From Bacillota bacterium (GTDB lineage Bacteria > Bacillota > Bacilli > Paenibacillales > NBRC-103111): a DNA stretch of 64,000 bases. The translations under genes and the position numbers were made by a program. The notes under the pieces were generated by a model. That model ran no database searches, had not been told where the DNA came from, and saw only the letters and a program-made list of their open reading frames with translations. Of the stretch, positions 8,448 to 18,002 are shown in pieces. The stretch lies in the NCBI GenBank assembly GCA_023393235.1, contig JAEWMH010000190.1, forward strand, positions 17,575-81,574. Reading direction: 5' to 3'. How positions within the stretch are numbered: position 1 is the stretch's first letter; every line of letters starts with the position of its first letter.

Positions 8448-11423
8448 TTACTTATTCATACAGCACTTTTTGTACTTCTTCCCGCTCCCGCACACGCAAA
8501 GATCGTTGCGTCCGGCAGACTGTCTTCCTCCAGGAGTTGCGGTTACATGAACAGGCTTTTGCTTCATTCTCATATCCATGGCAAGCTTTAAATTGTTCTT
8601 AGCTGCCTGGTAATTGGAATTGTTGGCACTGGCTTTTTTAAATAAATCGATGGCTTCATCCAGCAGCCCTTGCCGCAGCTTCAGGACCCCAAGGCTATTG
8701 CAATGTTGAAAGAACAGCTTCGCCTTGTACGACATTGCTTCCCTCAGGTACCTCTCCGCCGAGCTGTAATCCCCCATTTCCAGATAACAGTTTCCTAAAC
8801 TGCCGGTCATCTCCGCCCGGATATCGGGTTCTCCCGCTTCCGCCAACTGGAGGGCTTTCTCATATTCGTTAACCGCTTGGCGGTAATGACGCGAGTTGAA
8901 CAGATTGGCGGCTTGCTGCGAATGGCGCATAAGCAGTGTTTTCCGCATAAGCCCCTGGTCATTCTGAACCTTATCCGGCATATCGGGAAACACGGTATCC
9001 ATCAGCCGCTCCATGGCGGGATTCATGGTTTTGGCATATCCGATAGCCATACCACGGCTTGTGTACGTGGCATAAACCGTATCGTACACCCCACCCTCCA
9101 TATCGGGAATTTGTACTTCCGCCCCGCCGGATACAAGCTTCAAGTGCAGGGTGATTTTCCCCTTGGACACGGAAGCCGATGAAAGGATGCGGGTAACCTG
9201 GCGGGTCACCTCCGATAGGATGTCTTCACCGGAGTTCACCTTCACATCCGCTAGCGTTTGGTGGCCGGCTGTGCTATATGCGGCACATTGAATCCGGTCC
9301 CTGCTGAAGGTGACCCCATGTCTGAGGCAGATTGCCAATAATGCCTGATGGATTTCGCCATATCCCAGCCCGCCTTCTTCATTTTCGATGCGGATTGCCG
9401 TTTCCCGGGCAACACCCAGCTGCTGCTGCAGATACTGCAGTGTCATTTCCTTGATGTGCGCTTTACACCGCTCTTCGCCTTCCTGATCTCCCAGCCGCCG
9501 GTATACCTCGGCCGCTTTATGATACAGTTCGGCTTTTTCCAGACGGTCTGCTTCACTTACCCATTCCTGAATCGTGCTTTCCTTCTCCAACTGCAATTGT
9601 ACATAATCGAAGCGGGCTGAGGTATCCAGATAAGGCATTAACAAGGGGAGAAGCGCACAATCCGCCTGATCCTCCACGATGTACAGCTGGTCACGAGCCC
9701 TGGTGGCGGCAACGTAAACCAGATTATAAAACAACCGGTAGAAATCAATGTTCTTCGCTCCGCCCTTCACAATGCGGTCCCAATAACCGGCATAGTTGGA
9801 CAGAATATTGAACATAAGGACGTTCTTATACTCCAGCCCTTTCATCTCATGAATCGTAAAAACCCGGTCAACGGGATAACCCTCTAATAACATCCGGTCC
9901 CGGTCCCCGGAATCTGCTACAACAACGGCACAATAATCCCGTTCATTCAATTGATCGAAGAGTCTCCGGCGGTCATCCGTGGAGAATTGGAGCAGCAGAG
10001 GACGGTTGCCATGGCGGATGCCGGCTTCCTCATAATCATAAGCACTTTTGCCGATGTGGCTTTCTCGGAGCTTCGTCAGCCTGTTCAACAGATGGACAAT
10101 CTCGGAAACACTACGGTAATTCTTGGTAAGACGGCGCTCCTCCCAGCTATGACACTGTGCATAGAAGCGGGTCTTTAACCGGGTCATTCCGGTGAAGCCG
10201 CCGCGGAGGCTCTGATTGGCATCTCCAAGCAGCAGGTAATGCTCGGGACGCTTGGCCAACGTGCAAAGCAGTTCCATCTGCACATCGCTTAGATCCTGCA
10301 CTTCATCAATCACCACAAAATCATACCCGGCGGAGGATGCCTCCCGGTTCTCCAGACAAAGCCTGGCCAGGTCATTCTCATCCAGGTAGCCGTTTTCCTT
10401 GAGCCATCTGTTATACATCCTGGCAACAGTGAACATCCGCTTTCTCTCTTCCGGCTCCAGCATGGATTCCACCGAAGCCAGATAGTCCGCTTCGGACAGA
10501 AGCCCCTGGGGATCCCGCCCGGCAGATGAACCGCGGCTTCCTTTTAATATCCCGGTAATTTCAAACCAAGCCCGGAGGCTGTCGAGAGGCTTATGCTTCC
10601 ATAAGGGCGCCGAGCTTTTATGCCACTTATCAAAATCAGCGAACTTCACCAACCGGTTGGGTGCACAGCCCAATTGCCGAAGACCGTACTCTTGGAGTGT
10701 GAAAAAATCCACCACGCCATGATCCGCATCCTTGTACTTCTCGAAGAGTAACCGCGTGTTTTCCTTCAACAGGTTGGATTGGGTCACATAAGCCGTTTTC
10801 ACCTGGGCTTTATTATTCAAAATTAGCTTGCGCATGCCGATCATAGATTTGCCGCTCCCTGCACTGCCGCAAACCAGCAAGGGCTTGTTCAGGACATTCA
10901 GGCAATCGTATTGATCGTCGTTTAAATAATAGAGATAGTCTTCGTTGTTCTCATCCAGCAGCAATGCAATATATTCGTCTTCCAGAACGATAGCGGCCAA
11001 TTGGGACAGGTCCGCATGGGCATAATGCTGCAGATAAGAGGCATATTCACTTTCCAGTTTATGATCGGTCTCATCCTCGTAATAATGTTCGGTCACCAGT
11101 TCAAAGTCCAGAGGACGGATATGCTCCATATTCCTGTCCATCTCCCGGGCTGCCCGGATCTGCTGGTCATGGTTGCAATACCGGAGGAAGACTACGCTAT
11201 CCTCCCCTCTCTCTTTCCGGATGGCAAACAAAACCCGGTCCCCGTTATTAATCCGGAACTTATATATATCGGTTCCGGCAACTCTGCGCACCCAGAATCC
11301 GTTGGGAACATCGAACATACTCCGGCTTTGCAGAATCACCTGGCTGAAGGACTCCGTCTTCTGCAGAACAGCATCTTTTTTGGACGGCGGGATGTCTTTC
11401 AAAAAATCTTTTGTTATCAGCAT
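8448..11423 (-). CDS. RelE-like domain / UvrD-like SF1 helicase / TPR / SEC-C fusion
   Basis: 991 residues. Residues ~1-95 resemble a RelE/ParE-type toxin fold (VRRVAG, YKFRINNGDRVLFAI, then DSVVFLRYCNHDQQ). Superfamily-1 helicase motifs follow: Walker A GSAGSGKS (186-193), Walker B DEVQD (373-377), GDANQSL (~400-407), NYRS (435-438), HEMKGLEYKNV (525-535) and VAATRARDQLYIV (~571-583). Around 840-940 there are TPR-like repeats (YRQAVNEYEKALQLAE, GNCYLEMGDYSSAERYL). The C-terminus is a SEC-C zinc motif (CVCGSGKKYKKCC). The helicase motifs are intact, so it should be an active ATPase on nucleic acid. I do not know a characterised protein with this exact order. Confidence 0.85.
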   Translation of the reverse strand: MLITKDFLKDIPPSKKDAVLQKTESFSQVILQSRSMFDVPNGFWVRRVAGTDIYKFRINNGDRVLFAIRKERGEDSVVFLRYCNHDQQIRAAREMDRNMEHIRPLDFELVTEHYYEDETDHKLESEYASYLQHYAHADLSQLAAIVLEDEYIALLLDENNEDYLYYLNDDQYDCLNVLNKPLLVCGSAGSGKSMIGMRKLILNNKAQVKTAYVTQSNLLKENTRLLFEKYKDADHGVVDFFTLQEYGLRQLGCAPNRLVKFADFDKWHKSSAPLWKHKPLDSLRAWFEITGILKGSRGSSAGRDPQGLLSEADYLASVESMLEPEERKRMFTVARMYNRWLKENGYLDENDLARLCLENREASSAGYDFVVIDEVQDLSDVQMELLCTLAKRPEHYLLLGDANQSLRGGFTGMTRLKTRFYAQCHSWEERRLTKNYRSVSEIVHLLNRLTKLRESHIGKSAYDYEEAGIRHGNRPLLLQFSTDDRRRLFDQLNERDYCAVVVADSGDRDRMLLEGYPVDRVFTIHEMKGLEYKNVLMFNILSNYAGYWDRIVKGGAKNIDFYRLFYNLVYVAATRARDQLYIVEDQADCALLPLLMPYLDTSARFDYVQLQLEKESTIQEWVSEADRLEKAELYHKAAEVYRRLGDQEGEERCKAHIKEMTLQYLQQQLGVARETAIRIENEEGGLGYGEIHQALLAICLRHGVTFSRDRIQCAAYSTAGHQTLADVKVNSGEDILSEVTRQVTRILSSASVSKGKITLHLKLVSGGAEVQIPDMEGGVYDTVYATYTSRGMAIGYAKTMNPAMERLMDTVFPDMPDKVQNDQGLMRKTLLMRHSQQAANLFNSRHYRQAVNEYEKALQLAEAGEPDIRAEMTGSLGNCYLEMGDYSSAERYLREAMSYKAKLFFQHCNSLGVLKLRQGLLDEAIDLFKKASANNSNYQAAKNNLKLAMDMRMKQKPVHVTATPGGRQSAGRNDLCVCGSGKKYKKCCMNK

Positions 11424-11466
11424 CTGGTGGCCACATCCTTAATCGACAAAGAATATATTCACTATA

Positions 11467-11781
11467 TCATCTTTTTCTGTAAAGCTCCCGCGGCTTATTG
11501 TAACGTTTATCTTTCATTTGCTCTACGTCCTTTCTGGACAATCTTGTGATCATTCCGTGCTGGACTAGAAAGTCCAATTCCGTTCTCCCGAACAGGTAAC
11601 CCCCTTCCGCGGATTGACACTGATCCTTGCAGATTCTGAACAGATTCAGGTTAATGAACTCCACCTTTACGATTTCCCCCATCGCTAGATAAATGTTCAG
11701 ATCCCCGAACGAAATCGAAAAACCCTGATTGCATAGGTAGTACAAGAATGACTTTCCGCCTTTATGGGTAATTGCATGCAT
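11467..11781 (-). CDS. Hypothetical protein upstream of the helicase
   Basis: 104 residues, 43 bp upstream of the helicase gene and on the same strand, so probably its operon partner. It is of mixed alpha/beta character, with no signal peptide, TM segment or motif I recognise; the C-terminus is strongly basic (KDKRYNKPRELYRKR). It is separated from the upstream 127-residue gene by a strong terminator at 11860-11892, so its transcription starts in between. It could be a small regulatory or antitoxin-like partner of the RelE-like helicase, but that is speculation from position. Confidence 0.55.
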   Translation of the reverse strand: MHAITHKGGKSFLYYLCNQGFSISFGDLNIYLAMGEIVKVEFINLNLFRICKDQCQSAEGGYLFGRTELDFLVQHGMITRLSRKDVEQMKDKRYNKPRELYRKR

Positions 11782-11859
11782 GAATCTCCCACCTGCCTAT
11801 TCTTTTTATCTCCCTCCTCTTATCTTGTCGTCACGACGCGGAAATCTTTTAAACCAAAT

Positions 11860-11892
11860 AAAAAAAAGACGGAGTGAGATTCTCTCATTCCG
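11860..11892 (-). terminator. Intrinsic terminator after the 127-residue gene
   Basis: On the minus strand CGGAATGAGA (from 11892) pairs with TCTCACTCCG (to 11870) through a 3-nt loop, with one G-U-type mismatch, and is followed shortly by eight T. It cleanly ends the sigma/partner unit before the helicase unit. Confidence 0.85.
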
Positions 11893-11906
11893 CCCGGTCT
11901 ATAAAA

Positions 11907-12290
11907 TTAAATATGTTTGATTTGAATATGTTGTTTTAATTTATTTAAAAAGTAGCTTCGTGCATCAAGTTCCTGCCGGTATCCCAGCGAATCCTGCGGC
12001 GCAGTAACCGAAATGGCATGCATTCTATCTACCACTTGTAATAAATCTAATTGAAGGAATTGAACCAATGAAATAAATGAATCTACTGGAATTCTCCATG
12101 GATATATATTCAAATGAAGCAGCTTTTTTAATATTGTAACATCAATCCCTGTTTGAGCACGTAACTCTTCTAAAGATAAACGTGAATCCTCAATAGCAAA
12201 CGATAGTAATAACAAGGCATCAGGGTCAAAATCATCCTCGTGATCAGATGAATGTTCAATTATTTTACCCATATCATGCATACACTCCAT
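11907..12290 (-). CDS. Small partner protein of the adjacent sigma factor, possible HTH regulator
   Basis: 127 residues. The N-terminus is acidic (SSDHEDDFDPDA). The central segment LSLEELRAQTGIDVTILKKL followed by FISLVQFLQLDLLQVVDRM has the spacing of an XRE-type helix-turn-helix, though it is not a confident match. It lies just downstream of a sigma-70-family gene on the same strand, with a 10-bp perfect inverted repeat between them, and is closed by a strong terminator. By position it could be an anti-sigma or regulatory partner; sequence alone does not prove this. Confidence 0.6.
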   Translation of the reverse strand: MECMHDMGKIIEHSSDHEDDFDPDALLLLSFAIEDSRLSLEELRAQTGIDVTILKKLLHLNIYPWRIPVDSFISLVQFLQLDLLQVVDRMHAISVTAPQDSLGYRQELDARSYFLNKLKQHIQIKHI

Positions 12291-12327
12291 CTAAAATTAG
12301 TACGTGCAGTATATAAAATTGTCTTGA

Positions 12328-12355
12328 ACAGGTTAAGGTAGTGGTCTTAACCTGT
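12328..12355. promoter_or_regulatory. 10-bp perfect inverted repeat between sigma gene and its partner
   Basis: ACAGGTTAAG (12328-12337) and CTTAACCTGT (12346-12355) are exact reverse complements with an 8-nt loop. It is 38 bp upstream of the partner gene. Read on the minus strand it is followed by a moderately T-rich run, so it could be an operator, an attenuator or a weak terminator. Confidence 0.55.
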
Positions 12356-12421
12356 CCAAACCATTGGTTTTTCAGAGTTAGGATCATATATAATTATATA
12401 GAACAATTTAAAAATTTCTAT

Positions 12422-13003
12422 TTATTTCCGTTTCTTGTCTCTCATATTTTTTCTCATTTTCAGTTTGGCCTGAAAGCACCACTGATCCACTTGCTTCTCA
12501 TCCTTTGCCCCTATGAGTCGAGCCGTTTCTTTCGAGGTGTACTTATACACATACCGCAATTCCAATACCTTCTGCTGCCTGGGAGTAAGCGCTTCAATCG
12601 CCTCCAATGCCCCGGTCCGCCCAGTACCTGAAGAGGCTTCGGACGGCTGATCATAAATGCTGTTATGCTCCGGCCAAATGAGACAGTCCCGGTTGCTCTT
12701 TCTCAGGTAATTCCTGGCCACGTTGCGGATGGCTGCACAGATCCATCTCCGGAACGAACTCTGGTCGATCTGGCGGATTTTTATGCAGATCAGCATTACC
12801 ACATCCATTTGAATATCTTCCAGATCCCCGGCCTGCAGGTACATCCCCCCTTTGGCAGCTTCTTGAAGGGAAATATAGCGGACCAGCTTGGGCAGCCATC
12901 GCCTCAGGAACTCCGTTAACAAAGGCTCCTCCTCTCTATTCTCTTTAAAGATGCTGTGCAGAACAAGAAAATCATCTGTGTCCATCTCTTTCATCCGCTC
13001 CAA
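12422..13003 (-). CDS. Sigma-70 family (ECF-like) RNA polymerase sigma factor
   Basis: 193 residues. The region-2 equivalent contains DLEDIQMDVVMLICIKI and FRRWICAAIRNVARNYLRKSNRD; region 4 contains LTPRQQKVLELRYVYKYTSKETARLIGAKDEKQVDQW, a good sigma-4 helix-turn-helix. The C-terminus is highly basic. It should redirect RNA polymerase to a small regulon, which may include the following gene. There is no classical transmembrane anti-sigma gene beside it; the 127-residue gene downstream is the only candidate partner. Confidence 0.85.
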   Translation of the reverse strand: MERMKEMDTDDFLVLHSIFKENREEEPLLTEFLRRWLPKLVRYISLQEAAKGGMYLQAGDLEDIQMDVVMLICIKIRQIDQSSFRRWICAAIRNVARNYLRKSNRDCLIWPEHNSIYDQPSEASSGTGRTGALEAIEALTPRQQKVLELRYVYKYTSKETARLIGAKDEKQVDQWCFQAKLKMRKNMRDKKRK

Positions 13004-13132
13004 TCCACTTCGGCTCTGATAGAATATGCCCCATTATTATAAATCTCTGCCAAAAGCGAAATCTCGCAAAAAAAGTCGGTGAAACTAGCGATTTTTATTG
13101 ATAATCCGACAAATTGACTACTAGATTGCAGG

Positions 13133-13163
13133 AAAATACCCCCTCTCAAAAAAAGAAGGGGTA
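13133..13163 (-). terminator. Possible terminator of the helical-repeat gene
   Basis: TACCCC (13137-13142) and GGGGTA (13158-13163) can pair around an A-rich loop. On the minus strand the stem is followed by a short T run (TTTT). The loop is long and the call is tentative. Confidence 0.45.
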
Positions 13164-13171
13164 TGGAGAAA

Positions 13172-16100
13172 TTAATGATCCGCCGTCCAGATGTCCAGCG
13201 CCAGGGTGCGGACCATGGCATCCGGATGATTCCGGCAGTCCCTCAGTCGTCTAGCGCTGGCCGCATTCCATTCCAATGCCTCACCGGCCGCCTTAAGCGC
13301 CGGAAGCCCAATGGCTAATGCCATGGCTCCTCCTTGTTGACTTAAGGCATCTACCACAGCCAACAGGGTTTCCGTCTGCCAATAGCCCTTGCTGTTGTGG
13401 AGACTATGCCCCACTTGCTTATAGACCTCAGTAAATAGATACGGCTGCTTGCCAAGGCACTGAGCCACTTGGGTCAACCCGTCAACGGCCGCCCCCGCCT
13501 TGCCCCAGTCCACGGCTGCCATATGCAAGGTGATGACCAATTGCTGCAGGGTTTCGTGCGGGGAAAGACAACCGATCATCCCCTGGTACAAGGGAATCAG
13601 GGTGAGTCTTACATTTAAGGGCAAGGCGGTCAGCTCCCTGGTCAGGCTTGCCAGCCGCTGCCGGTGCGGCAGGTCACGCTCCCGGGAGGCATTCCATTGC
13701 TCCTGTACAGGTGCTGCCGCCAGATACTGGACAACCTCCATGACCCGGCTATTCACCTTGCCATCCCGGGCAGCTTCTACCAGTGAAAACATGGCCGGCC
13801 CCCATCGGGAGCTATCCTCCAGATTCACGAGCGCCTTGGCGGCCACCTCCGCAATCGCCTCCTCATGCTCTTCCATCCATTGGGCCAGAGCATGGAAAGC
13901 ACCATACGCCACAGCCAATTCCTCATGAGCGGTTGCCTTCAGGAAATAAGTCAAATATCGGTCTCTGTACGGAGCGGGAAGCTCCTGCGGACGCTGCTTC
14001 AGCAGGCTGATGGCAATATCAAGCTCCGGGGAAGCTGCAAGGGTATCCAGCATCGTCCAGCTTCGTTCATCCTCCAGGAGCTGCCTGGCCGCATATCCGA
14101 TGGCTATTGCAACGTCCTTATGCACCTTGGGCTTCCCAAACTCCTCCAGAAGCAAAGCCATGCTGGTAGTCAGCCGGAACAGGCCCAGAAGACGGATGGC
14201 TTCCTTGCGCACGGTAATCTTCAGCTTCTCCCGTCGAAGGAGCTTTTCCAGCAGCCCTGCCAAAAGCTGCGGGTTTACCCTGTGGGCGCAACGGGGGACG
14301 GCATACATGGTGGTCCGGGCCCGGTCTCCGTCCAGATGCTCCAGCAGGAGAGGCAGAGCCCGCTCCGGCTCCTCTGTCAAGGACAGCGCATGCAGCGCCG
14401 CCTCCGCCACAAAGACCTCCTTACTGTCCACAAGCTTGACCAGCAGCTCAGGCCAAAGATCTGGCAGCAGTGCCATGTTCTGAACCGCATGGGCCCGCTC
14501 CTGTAACCCCCGCTTCTCATCCACGGCCACCCGCTCCAGCAAGGCACGGAAGGCCAACTGCTGGCGGGGCAGCCACCGGTGAAAGCCATTGGCGGCCGGA
14601 AGCAGATAGATGGTCTTGCCGGATAGGAACTTGCCCTTCACCGCTGCACCGGACAAATAAGGGTCCAGCCATTCCTGGCGCCTCCGGTGCAGATGCTCAA
14701 ACACTTCCCTCACTGTAATAAAGGATTTATCACGGTCCAGCAATTCGGCTACCCGCTCGTCGCGTGTGCGGGGCGCCGCCAGCCAATAACGGGCAGCTTG
14801 GGCAGCGGTGGAAGCGGATTTCGCCTTGGTGGTTTCCCTTAGCATGTCCTGCAGCTTCACCAGGGGATACGCCCGTTTGCCCAGCCAATCTGCCATTTGC
14901 AGCACCAGATTGTAATTCTCCCGTTTGGCCGCTTGGGCCAGGAAGGGGTGGAGCGTCTCGAACAGCCGCTCCTCTATTCCATGGGGCAGAGACATCCGGT
15001 AAAGCGAAGGCATCGTAAGGTGGCCGCTTTGTTTGACCAGCTTGGTTAATGTTCGGAGCGCAAATTGAAAAAGTGCCCCCTGCGGCTCCGGAGCATGCAG
15101 GCCCATCAGGCCAAAGGCCATCTCCTCTGCCCTGGCCCTTGTAGCATGGGAGGTGTCCCGGGCTTCCGCCACACTGTCCACCAAGAGGTCCAGCTCCGGA
15201 ATATGCTCCTCCCGGAACAGAGAGACCGGACACCGGGCCAACTCGGCAAATACCGTCTGCCGGACTGGGTCCTGATCGTTCCTGATCCGCTTCAGGAATA
15301 CCAGCGTCTTATCCATTCCTTGCCTGGACAGCGCCGTGCTCCTTACCAATTGGGCCAAGGCCCGCCCGCGCTCCTCCGCGTTGGAGGCGGTTGCCTCTTG
15401 CTCCAGCCGTTCCCTCGCATGGCCGATCAACCGGCGGGCGGTAATCAGGGTGTTTAGCATCGGATAATCCTTGACCTGCCGGAGCCCCAGCATCCGGCTT
15501 GCTTCCTTATCCCGCAGTTCATGGGGCAGCTCGTCCAGTAGCTCCTCCGGGAAAACCCGGGCTGAACGGGACTCCTCCTCATATGCCGCCTCAAAAATAT
15601 CCGCCCGCTCGGAGGGGGCAAGAGCGTGGAGCAATTTCGCCAGATGGTATGGCTGTTCGGGCAATAAGGCCGCTATGGATTTCCATTGCTCCAGGGTAAA
15701 ATAACGCCTTTTCTTCAAAACACTATGGGGGACACCATGTTTGATCAGATCGCCCCGGGCCTCAACACGAGTCAACAGCGTATGTACAGCACCGGCATCG
15801 AAGGAAATCAGGAAACCCAGATGCTTCCGGAGTACAGGATGCAGGTTATCCTTCGGCCCCTGCCGCAAGGCGCAGTCCAGCACCACCTCCGGCTTCAGCC
15901 GGCAAAGCATCTCCATGGCCGACGAGAACTGCCACCACACATTGCCCTGTTCCCGGGAAGACGCAGCCGCCAGACTGGTTCGAAAAAATGCCGCTACCTC
16001 ATCCGGATGGCGCTTCGCCAGGCTGTGCCAATTGGAGATCGCGTAGCCCAGCCCGGCCAGCCGCCGGTCCACCGTTTCCCTGCCGCAAGCAGGCAGCAGA

Positions 16101-16537
16101 ATGGCCGCCTCCTTGGCACCCCAGCGGGTATTCACTTGAGGCAGCAGGCGTTCCGCCAGTTCATGACGGCTGCCCAAGGACAGATTGTGCAGGAGGTGGC
16201 GCCGGCTTTCCTGGGACAGCTGCTCCAGAATCCCCTCTATCTCCTCGGCGGAAGCGGCTTGTGCCAACAGCCCCGCCGCCCGTTTACGGACACCGGCTGC
16301 CCGGTGGCGGACCGCCTCCAGTATCACCGCAGCGTTGGCCGTAGCCTCCGCCCCGGTCAAAGCCAGGTGAGCCTCGTAGGCACCGTCCTCCAGCAGCGAG
16401 GAGAGCAGCCGGGAATATGCCGCAGCATCCGTACACTCCCGGCCCAGTTGGGCCACGCTTTTCATGCGGGCGGAATATCCCAGCCCGTCCAACGCTTCCA
16501 GCAGCTTCTTTTTATCCGGGTGATTCCTGTTGATCAT
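13172..16537 (-). CDS. Giant helical-repeat (HEAT/ARM-like) protein
   Basis: 1121 residues from ATG 16537, preferred over the longer reading to 16570 because GGAGGGAATTGTC precedes it. Almost the whole length consists of helical pairs of 30-40 residues rich in Leu/Ala with Arg, for example AVILEAVRHRAAGVRKRAAGLLAQA, EVFVAEAALHALSLTEEPERALPLLLEHL and RREKLKITVRKEAIRLLGLFRL, typical of HEAT/ARM solenoids. No catalytic motif, signal peptide or TM segment is visible, so it is a cytoplasmic scaffold or binding protein. Its function is unknown. It is not obviously in an operon; the glycosyltransferase gene is divergent. Confidence 0.75.
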   Translation of the reverse strand: MINRNHPDKKKLLEALDGLGYSARMKSVAQLGRECTDAAAYSRLLSSLLEDGAYEAHLALTGAEATANAAVILEAVRHRAAGVRKRAAGLLAQAASAEEIEGILEQLSQESRRHLLHNLSLGSRHELAERLLPQVNTRWGAKEAAILLPACGRETVDRRLAGLGYAISNWHSLAKRHPDEVAAFFRTSLAAASSREQGNVWWQFSSAMEMLCRLKPEVVLDCALRQGPKDNLHPVLRKHLGFLISFDAGAVHTLLTRVEARGDLIKHGVPHSVLKKRRYFTLEQWKSIAALLPEQPYHLAKLLHALAPSERADIFEAAYEEESRSARVFPEELLDELPHELRDKEASRMLGLRQVKDYPMLNTLITARRLIGHARERLEQEATASNAEERGRALAQLVRSTALSRQGMDKTLVFLKRIRNDQDPVRQTVFAELARCPVSLFREEHIPELDLLVDSVAEARDTSHATRARAEEMAFGLMGLHAPEPQGALFQFALRTLTKLVKQSGHLTMPSLYRMSLPHGIEERLFETLHPFLAQAAKRENYNLVLQMADWLGKRAYPLVKLQDMLRETTKAKSASTAAQAARYWLAAPRTRDERVAELLDRDKSFITVREVFEHLHRRRQEWLDPYLSGAAVKGKFLSGKTIYLLPAANGFHRWLPRQQLAFRALLERVAVDEKRGLQERAHAVQNMALLPDLWPELLVKLVDSKEVFVAEAALHALSLTEEPERALPLLLEHLDGDRARTTMYAVPRCAHRVNPQLLAGLLEKLLRREKLKITVRKEAIRLLGLFRLTTSMALLLEEFGKPKVHKDVAIAIGYAARQLLEDERSWTMLDTLAASPELDIAISLLKQRPQELPAPYRDRYLTYFLKATAHEELAVAYGAFHALAQWMEEHEEAIAEVAAKALVNLEDSSRWGPAMFSLVEAARDGKVNSRVMEVVQYLAAAPVQEQWNASRERDLPHRQRLASLTRELTALPLNVRLTLIPLYQGMIGCLSPHETLQQLVITLHMAAVDWGKAGAAVDGLTQVAQCLGKQPYLFTEVYKQVGHSLHNSKGYWQTETLLAVVDALSQQGGAMALAIGLPALKAAGEALEWNAASARRLRDCRNHPDAMVRTLALDIWTADH

Positions 16538-16756
16538 GACAATTCCCTCCGTTCGGGGTATGGGTTCCAATTGTCTATCATTACTGGCTATAATCGTTTA
16601 TCATATATTAGTAATATAAAGGACATTCAGTCCGTAATAGAAGACGATTTTGCGTTTTCTTAAGAAAATCTTTTGCTTTCTGCATAGTTTTGTTTATGAA
16701 ATGTTCCTTATAATGGTGAACATCATGGCTCCTCCTAACAACGAAAGGAACAATAC

Positions 16757-17986
16757 ATGGATTTCTCAACCTTCATTTTGGCAGCTCAGCTTATCAAGTG
16801 TCTCGGCATACTGACTAGTCTTTATGGTCTATATTTTGTCATCCTGGCCCTTTGGGGGGAATGGCGGAACAAAGCTAAGCCGCAAAAAAGCGCCGTGCCC
16901 CCGGCAACCCGCTTCGCCTTGTTAATCGCAGCCCGGAACGAAGCGGATGTGATCGGGAACCTGATCGCCAGCCTGCAGCGGCAGAGCTATCCTGCGGAGC
17001 TGTACGATATTTATGTAGCCCCCAATAATTGTACAGATCATACACGGGGAATTGCTGCGGCCTGCGGCGCCCGCATTTTTGACCCGGTGGGGGAGATCCG
17101 TTCCAAGGGAGAGGTGCTGTCCCAATTCGTCGGAACCTGCATGACCGAAAACAAATATGACGCCATCTGCGTCTTCGATGCTGACAACATCGTCCATCCG
17201 GATTTCCTGTTGCATATGAACCGGGCCCGATTATCCGGCGCCCGGGTTGCCCAGGGCTTCAAGAACAGCAAAAATCCCGGCGACACAGCCGTAGCCGCCA
17301 GCTTCTCCATCTATTTCTGGATTATCGACCGGTTTTATAATGCCAGCCGGGAGGCACTGGGCCTGTCCAGCTTCGTCACCGGCACCGGATTTATGGTGAC
17401 CCTGCCATTCCTGCGGAAAATGGGGGGCTGGAACACCCGGACCATTACGGAGGACTACGAGTTCAGCGCACAATGCGTGCTTGCCGGTGAACGGGTGCAT
17501 TATGTGGCGGATGCCATTGTATACGATGAGCAGCCCCTGACCTTCATCCAATCGTGGAAGCAGCGCAGGCGGTGGAGCACGGGTAATTTTGACAGCTCCA
17601 AATATTACCTCAAGGATTTGTGCAAAGCAGCGGTCCGCCGCCGCAGCCTCCTTTGCCTTGATTTGGCTATGACGTATTTGAGTCCGGTTATCTTTATGCT
17701 GTCCGTAGTTGCACTGGCGGGTCAAACCCTCCTGGGGGGATACAGCAACGGCTACTCCTTCATGAGCCAGCCGTTAATGTGGGGACTGATGCTTTGCCTC
17801 CTGCTTGCAGCCCTGTTCACCTATAAGCAGAACAGACGGACCCTCCGCGGCTTCTGCACCGCTGCCGGCTCCTTCCTGTTCCTGTTGGCCAGCTGGATGC
17901 CCATCAACCTGATCACCCTCCTGAGAAAACAGCGGAAATGGGAGATGATCCCTCATACAAGGGCTATTTCGTTGGAAGAAATGTAG
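16757..17986 (+). CDS. Membrane glycosyltransferase, family 2
   Basis: 409 residues. An N-terminal TM helix is followed by a GT-A domain with LLIAARNEADVIGNL, the metal-binding DADN (near 135), the acid/base region TRTITEDYEFS and the QxxRW-type motif QRRRWSTGNF; the C-terminal ~100 residues contain two or three more TM helices. This is the organisation of processive or cell-surface polysaccharide synthases (cellulose synthase/N-glycosyltransferase clan). The ATG at 16757 has AACGAAAGGAAC upstream. No other polysaccharide genes are adjacent, so the product cannot be named. Confidence 0.85.
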   Translation: MDFSTFILAAQLIKCLGILTSLYGLYFVILALWGEWRNKAKPQKSAVPPATRFALLIAARNEADVIGNLIASLQRQSYPAELYDIYVAPNNCTDHTRGIAAACGARIFDPVGEIRSKGEVLSQFVGTCMTENKYDAICVFDADNIVHPDFLLHMNRARLSGARVAQGFKNSKNPGDTAVAASFSIYFWIIDRFYNASREALGLSSFVTGTGFMVTLPFLRKMGGWNTRTITEDYEFSAQCVLAGERVHYVADAIVYDEQPLTFIQSWKQRRRWSTGNFDSSKYYLKDLCKAAVRRRSLLCLDLAMTYLSPVIFMLSVVALAGQTLLGGYSNGYSFMSQPLMWGLMLCLLLAALFTYKQNRRTLRGFCTAAGSFLFLLASWMPINLITLLRKQRKWEMIPHTRAISLEEM

Positions 17987-18002
17987 AGTAATATGTTCAC
18001 GT

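Noticed and set aside
7696..8550. 284-codon + strand open frame
   Set aside because: It is antisense to the hydrolase gene with its GHSLGG motif.
15686..16663. 325-codon open frame on the + strand
   Set aside because: It lies antisense to the helical-repeat gene and shows no motif.
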